From the NCBI RefSeq assembly GCF_002288635.1, contig NZ_NRSW01000001.1:1955671-2019670 (forward strand): a DNA stretch of 64,000 nucleotides, in the 5' to 3' direction. Below are positions 59,886-64,000 of this stretch, piece after piece. The translations under genes and the position numbers were made by a program. The notes below the pieces were generated by a model. The model had not been told where the DNA came from. It searched no databases and saw only the letters and a list, made by a program, of their open reading frames with translations. The first letter of the stretch is position 1. The number at the start of each line of letters is the position of its first letter. Source of the DNA: Mucilaginibacter sp. MD40 (GTDB lineage: Bacteria; Bacteroidota; Bacteroidia; Sphingobacteriales; Sphingobacteriaceae).

Positions 59886-60710
59886 ATGAAGCCAAAGCTA
59901 AAAGAACAGTTTTCCATTACTAAAGCAGAATGGAACGGCTTGGTGGTTATGCTGCTGCTGATGGCGCTGGTAATTGCGGCGCCATATATTTACAGAGGCT
60001 TTCGCAAAGATAATACAATAAATGCAAAGGAGTTTGCCGCGGCGGTTGCCCTGTTAGAAAAGCAAAACGCGGGCAGGCAAAATACACGTACAGGACTGGC
60101 CGTTCATTTTGATCCCAATAGTGCTTCCTATGCCGATTGGCAACGGCATGGGCTTACTGATGCGCAGGCCCGCACTATAGAAAACTACCTGGCCAAAGGC
60201 GGGCGTTTTCGTAAACCTACAGACCTGAAAAAGATATATGGCATAACCGATTCACTTTATACCCGATTAGCTCCGCAGATGAGGATACGGCAGTCGGTAA
60301 GCCACACGGCACAGGTGATAGAATTGAACAGCGCGGATTCGGCCCGGTTGGTAACTGTTGAAGGTATAGGACCCTCTTTTGCCAAACGTATCATTTATTA
60401 TCGTGAACGCTTGGGCGGTTTTGTTAATAAAGAACAACTGAAAGAGGTTTTTGGTATAGACGAGGTAAAGTATGGCGAGATCAAAGGACAAGTAAGGGTA
60501 AACCCAAGCCGCATCCATAAAATAAACATCAACACCATTACCTTCGATAAATTGCGCTTATTGCCGTACCTTAACTATAAACAGGTAAACGCTATCATAG
60601 AATATCGCACCCAGCACGGCAACTACACGGGTATAAATGATTTGGCAACAATTGCCATTATGGATGAACAAATTTTGCGTAAAATTGAACCTTATTTAAT
60701 TTATAAATGA
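59886..60710 (+). CDS. Helix-hairpin-helix (ComEA-like) membrane protein
   Basis: A 274-residue protein with one N-terminal membrane span (WNGLVVMLLLMALVIAAPYIY) and several HhH motifs outside. The clearest are QVIELNSADSARLVTVEGIGPSFAKRIIYYRERLGGFVNKEQLKEV and a second unit, INTITFDKLRLLPYLNYKQVNAIIEYR. HhH pairs bind DNA without sequence preference, and ComEA-type proteins help DNA uptake. It overlaps apt by 4 bp, so the two are coupled. A DNA-uptake role is inference. Confidence 0.85.
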   Translation: MKPKLKEQFSITKAEWNGLVVMLLLMALVIAAPYIYRGFRKDNTINAKEFAAAVALLEKQNAGRQNTRTGLAVHFDPNSASYADWQRHGLTDAQARTIENYLAKGGRFRKPTDLKKIYGITDSLYTRLAPQMRIRQSVSHTAQVIELNSADSARLVTVEGIGPSFAKRIIYYRERLGGFVNKEQLKEVFGIDEVKYGEIKGQVRVNPSRIHKININTITFDKLRLLPYLNYKQVNAIIEYRTQHGNYTGINDLATIAIMDEQILRKIEPYLIYK

Positions 60711-61234
60711 TAGAACAGCAAATAAAGGAAGCCATACGCGACATTCACGATTTCCCAAAGCCGGGTATAGTTTTTAAGGATGTTACCCCCATACTTAAAG
60801 ATCCTGAGCTTTGTACCCAAATTAACAACGCTTTTGTAGCCAGGTTAAAGGATACACATATTGATGCCGTTGCGGGAGTGGAAAGCCGGGGGTTCTTATT
60901 CGGCCTTTCATTGGCGGTACAGTTAGGGGTTCCTTTTATACCGGTGCGTAAAGCGGGTAAATTACCTTATTCGGTAAATCAAAAAAAATACGACCTGGAA
61001 TATGGTAACGCTACCATAGAGATACACACCGACGCTTTTAAACCCGGCGATCGCATACTTATACATGATGACCTGCTGGCCACCGGCGGCACTGTTAACG
61101 CTACCAGCGAACTGATAAAGGAAATGGGCGGCCAGGTAGCCGGCTTTAGTTTTGTAGTGGGCCTGGGCTTCCTTAACGGGCATGAAAAAATAGCCCCTAT
61201 TAGTGATAATATCATTGTTCTGGCCGATTATTAA
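60707..61234 (+). CDS. apt: Adenine phosphoribosyltransferase
   Basis: A 175-residue enzyme that makes AMP from adenine and PRPP. The PRPP-binding motif is [22 protein letters not shown], and the start [25 protein letters not shown] matches apt. Substrate loop [16 protein letters not shown] and [12 protein letters not shown] are also typical. Overlaps the upstream HhH gene by 4 bp. Length is normal. Confidence 0.97.
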   Translation: [175 protein letters not shown]

Positions 61235-61286
61235 AGTTTTTAGCTTAAATTATCGCTTATATTTTTATAGCTGCAACAGTTGCAAA

Positions 61287-61313
61287 ACCCGCTTATTGAT
61301 AAGATAAGCGGGT
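61287..61313 (+). terminator. Hairpin after apt
   Basis: A 9-bp stem (ACCCGCTTA and complement), loop of 9 nt, with a weak T-rich tail (CTTATGTTT). Probable terminator of the HhH-apt unit. Confidence 0.65.
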
Positions 61314-61440
61314 CTTATGTTTATAAAAAAAGTATACAAAGTTTAAATTGATAGCTTAAACGCATCATCTGTTTTAATTTCATCCGCACAAAACCAATTA
61401 CCCGGAAACCAAAACCCGGCCTACGATCCAATTTTTACAG

Positions 61441-63909
61441 ATGAAACTCAACAGAATTTTAGCTATCGCGCTACTTTTTATTACACCCCTGCAAAAGATA
61501 TATGCCCAAAGCGGGGTAAAGCAAACCGGTAACGTCACCGCTGTAACCCTTAGCGGGCAGCAGGTAGATATTACTACAGATAATGCCTTTATAAAACTAA
61601 CGGTATACAGCCCCACTATCGTACGGGTGCGCATGGATAAGCAAAAGCTCGGCGACGATTTTTCTTACGCGGTTATCGGCACACCTGCCAAAACGCGGGT
61701 CAGTGTCGACCAAACGGCTGATGAGATCAACATCAATACTGATTCTTTAAAGGTAAATATTAAGAAACAACCCTTTCTGGTAACATTTCTTACCCCAGGC
61801 GGCGAAGTGATCAACCAGGACGAACCGGGTTTAACCACATCATGGGTAAACGAATCGGTTACCACCTATAAACATATGCAGGAAAACGAGCATTTTATAG
61901 GTTTGGGCGAAAAGACCGGCCCGCTCGACAGAAAAGGAAATGCTTACACTCATTGGAATAGTGATACCTATGCTTATACCACCAACCAGGACCCTATTTA
62001 TTCAACCATACCGTTTTATATAGGCGTGCACCATCAGGTGAATTATGGGATATTTTTCGATAACACCTGGCAAAGCGATTTTAATTTTGGTGCCAGTAAT
62101 AACCGGTTCTCGTCTTTTGGCGCTAAAGGCGGGGAGATGAACTACTATTTTATTTACCATACGCACATTGCCGACATCATCAGGTCATACACTTCATTAA
62201 CGGGCCTGATGAAAATGCCGCCTTTGTGGAGTTTGGGCTACCAGCAAAACCGTTACAGCTATTACCCCGAAACAGAAGTAATGCGTATAGCCGAGACTTT
62301 GAGAGAGAAGAAGATACCAGCCGATGGTATTACGCTTGATATTCATTACATGGATAAATACAAAGTATTTACGTGGGATGAAAGCCGTTTCCCAAACCCT
62401 ACATCCATGACCAAAAAACTGGGTGATATGGGTTTTAAGGTAACGCTTATTGTTGACCCCGGTGTAAAGGTAGAAAAAGGCTATGGCACCTATGAACGGG
62501 GTGTAAAGGACGATATTTTTGCCAAATACCCAGATGGAAGTTACTATACCGGGCAGGTTTGGCCGGGCTGGTGCCATTTCCCGGATTTTACCAACCCTAA
62601 GGGACGGGCGTTTTGGGCCAATGAATTAAAAAAATATGCATCGGAAGGGATAAGCGGTATCTGGAACGATATGAACGAATTTAGTACCTGGGGCCAAAAA
62701 GCGCCTGATAATATCCTGTTTAATTATGAAGGTAAAGGCGCGGCGCATCCGCAGGTACATAACGTATATGGTTTAGAAATGATCCGCTCGAGCTATGAGG
62801 GTTACAAGGCAGCAAGAGAGAACAAGCGGCCATTCATCCTCACACGGTCAGGGTATGCGGGCTTGCAGCGTTACGCGGCTATCTGGACGGGTGATAACCG
62901 CGCCGAAAACGACCACATGCTGCTGGGTGTACGCCTGCTAAACAGCCTTGGCCTAAGCGGCGTACCGTTCTCTGGTATGGACGTGGGCGGCTTTACGGGT
63001 GGGGCGTCGCCGGCTTTGTATGCACGCTGGATGCAAATAGGCGCGTTTAACCCTTACATGCGTAACCACTCGGGCATTAATTCTAAGGCATCTGAGCCCT
63101 GGGCCTACGGCGAAGAGGTGCTCGAGATCACCCGTAATTACATTAACCTCCGTTATCGTTTGCTCCCTTACCTGTACTCAAGCTTTTATGAAGCTACTCA
63201 AAACGGGAGCCCCATCATGCGTTCGCTCACCATCGATTATACACACGACGAAAATGTTTACAACAGCCTATACGAAAACCAGTACATGTTTGGTAAAGCT
63301 TTTCTGGTATTCCCGTTTGATGGTGTTACCAATTACGGTAAACTTTACTTCCCGCAAGGCAAATGGTACAATCTTTACAATGGTCGGGTACAGCAAGGCA
63401 ATCAAAAGACCGCTATTGACCTCGGCATCTCAAAACTGCCGGCATATGTAAAGGAAAGCAGCATTATCCCTATGCAGTCGCTCGTGCAAAATACCACTCA
63501 AACACCAGCGGATACACTTTACCTTCATGTTTACAAAGGCAGCATCAACAATAAATTTGTTTATTATGAAGATGATGGTGCATCATTCAATTACGAGAAA
63601 GGGGAGTACTACAAACGCGACATATCCTACAATCCAACCAAAAAGTCGATCAGCTTTAGCAGAGTAGAGGGTTCTGCGAAATCTAAATTCAATAACATAA
63701 AGCTGATATTGCATGGCTTTAAAGAGGACAGTGTGCCTGTTAAAATTAATGGCAGAGCCAGCCGCGCCAACAAAGATTTCCAGTCGTTGATGGTGCCAAT
63801 TTCACGTTTTGACCCTACGGGCTTTTCCAACCCTGTAGAGGGAGAAAATGTGCAGAGCATTGTATTCCGCAATAGTAGTGAAGAACTAACCGTAACCTAC
63901 CAGGATTAG
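61441..63909 (+). CDS. Glycoside hydrolase family 31 alpha-glucosidase-like
   Basis: An 822-residue secreted enzyme with signal peptide (MKLNRILAIALLFITPLQKIYAQ). The GH31 catalytic nucleophile Asp is in SGIWNDMNEFSTWG, and the acid/base Asp is probably in AIWTGDNRAENDHM. N-terminal beta domain, then the barrel (WSLGYQQNRYSYYPETEVMRIAETL), then a C-terminal beta domain resembling DUF5110 (VPVKINGRASRANKDFQSLMV). It should cleave alpha-linked glucose or related sugars in the periplasm; the exact linkage is unknown. There are no SusC/SusD genes nearby. Confidence 0.93.
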   Translation: MKLNRILAIALLFITPLQKIYAQSGVKQTGNVTAVTLSGQQVDITTDNAFIKLTVYSPTIVRVRMDKQKLGDDFSYAVIGTPAKTRVSVDQTADEININTDSLKVNIKKQPFLVTFLTPGGEVINQDEPGLTTSWVNESVTTYKHMQENEHFIGLGEKTGPLDRKGNAYTHWNSDTYAYTTNQDPIYSTIPFYIGVHHQVNYGIFFDNTWQSDFNFGASNNRFSSFGAKGGEMNYYFIYHTHIADIIRSYTSLTGLMKMPPLWSLGYQQNRYSYYPETEVMRIAETLREKKIPADGITLDIHYMDKYKVFTWDESRFPNPTSMTKKLGDMGFKVTLIVDPGVKVEKGYGTYERGVKDDIFAKYPDGSYYTGQVWPGWCHFPDFTNPKGRAFWANELKKYASEGISGIWNDMNEFSTWGQKAPDNILFNYEGKGAAHPQVHNVYGLEMIRSSYEGYKAARENKRPFILTRSGYAGLQRYAAIWTGDNRAENDHMLLGVRLLNSLGLSGVPFSGMDVGGFTGGASPALYARWMQIGAFNPYMRNHSGINSKASEPWAYGEEVLEITRNYINLRYRLLPYLYSSFYEATQNGSPIMRSLTIDYTHDENVYNSLYENQYMFGKAFLVFPFDGVTNYGKLYFPQGKWYNLYNGRVQQGNQKTAIDLGISKLPAYVKESSIIPMQSLVQNTTQTPADTLYLHVYKGSINNKFVYYEDDGASFNYEKGEYYKRDISYNPTKKSISFSRVEGSAKSKFNNIKLILHGFKEDSVPVKINGRASRANKDFQSLMVPISRFDPTGFSNPVEGENVQSIVFRNSSEELTVTYQD

Positions 63910-63936
63910 CAATTTTTAATACCCCTGCATAATTGG

Positions 63937-63968
63937 CCCGTAACTTATTTTAAGTTACGGGTTTTTTT
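63937..63968 (+). terminator. Terminator of the GH31 gene
   Basis: A perfect 11-bp stem (CCCGTAACTTA and complement), loop TTT, followed by seven T's. Confidence 0.9.
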
Positions 63969-64000
63969 ATTGCGGTTTTCATAAAAACCGTGCACCTGTA

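Noticed and set aside
1..64000. CRISPR array, prophage, transposase or defence island
   Set aside because: No spaced identical repeats of 24-40 bp, no integrase, terminase or transposase reading frame, and no restriction or toxin gene was found.

Overview
This window reads as chromosome of a Bacteroidota bacterium, most likely family Sphingobacteriaceae (Mucilaginibacter or Pedobacter type). Grounds: promoters of the Bacteroidota form TTG-N18..20-TAnnTTTG, several GTG/TTG starts, eukaryote-type glycyl-tRNA synthetase, GldA and a fused GldF-GldG, a type IX secretion plug protein, ribonuclease Y, DUF4397 lipoproteins, and many short palindromic intergenic repeats. It is almost entirely housekeeping and core metabolism. 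I see no prophage, transposase, CRISPR array, integrase or defence island.

Layout. 1-5 kb: end of holA, a ClC channel, a small membrane protein, a DoxX-like gene split by a frameshift at a T8 run, a Crp/Fnr regulator and an EVE-domain protein. 5-10 kb (minus): macro-domain protein, acyl-CoA thioesterase, T9SS plug protein, P-loop kinase, ABC-F ATPase. 10-16 kb: pyrD, tRNA-Cys with a 58-residue basic protein, an RNA methyltransferase whose 5' end overlaps that of a divergent Omp85-type gene, TspO. 16-22 kb: tyrosine catabolism (hpd, hmgA, fahA), a flavin reductase and a DUF3891 protein. 22-27.5 kb: a LytS/LytTR pair, LiaF-like protein and the agmatine-to-putrescine pair. 27.5-37.7 kb: a YbhN-like membrane protein, an aromatic amino acid hydroxylase with a large duplicated C-terminal extension, SDR, Old Yellow Enzyme, OsmC, an active/inactive M16 peptidase pair, AI-2E family protein. 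38-47 kb: TPR histidine kinase, glyS, gldA, gldFG fusion, dnaN. 47-52 kb: two DUF4397 lipoproteins, DedA, phospholipase-C-like protein, rpsT, radC. 52-64 kb: pheT, a small coiled-coil protein, zapA, a structured RNA that looks like 6S RNA, rny, a bifunctional OlsF-like acyltransferase, HhH protein, apt and a GH31 glucosidase.

How the genes connect. The hydroxylase (28.6 kb) would feed phenylalanine into tyrosine, and hpd, hmgA and fahA continue it through homogentisate to fumarate and acetoacetate; maleylacetoacetate isomerase is not in the window. The 25-27 kb pair makes putrescine from agmatine. zapA, its coiled-coil neighbour, the RNA and rny form one compact block.

Most notable: the 6S-like RNA between zapA and rny; a GC-rich structured element before rpsT; the duplicated module in the hydroxylase; the DoxX gene split at a perfect T_TTT_TTT slippery site; at least three families of palindromic repeats, one flanked by a 17-bp direct repeat carrying the dnaN promoter motif; and several genes whose -7 box lies 4-8 nt before the start codon, suggesting leaderless mRNAs. 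All calls are from reading the sequence; no database search was run.
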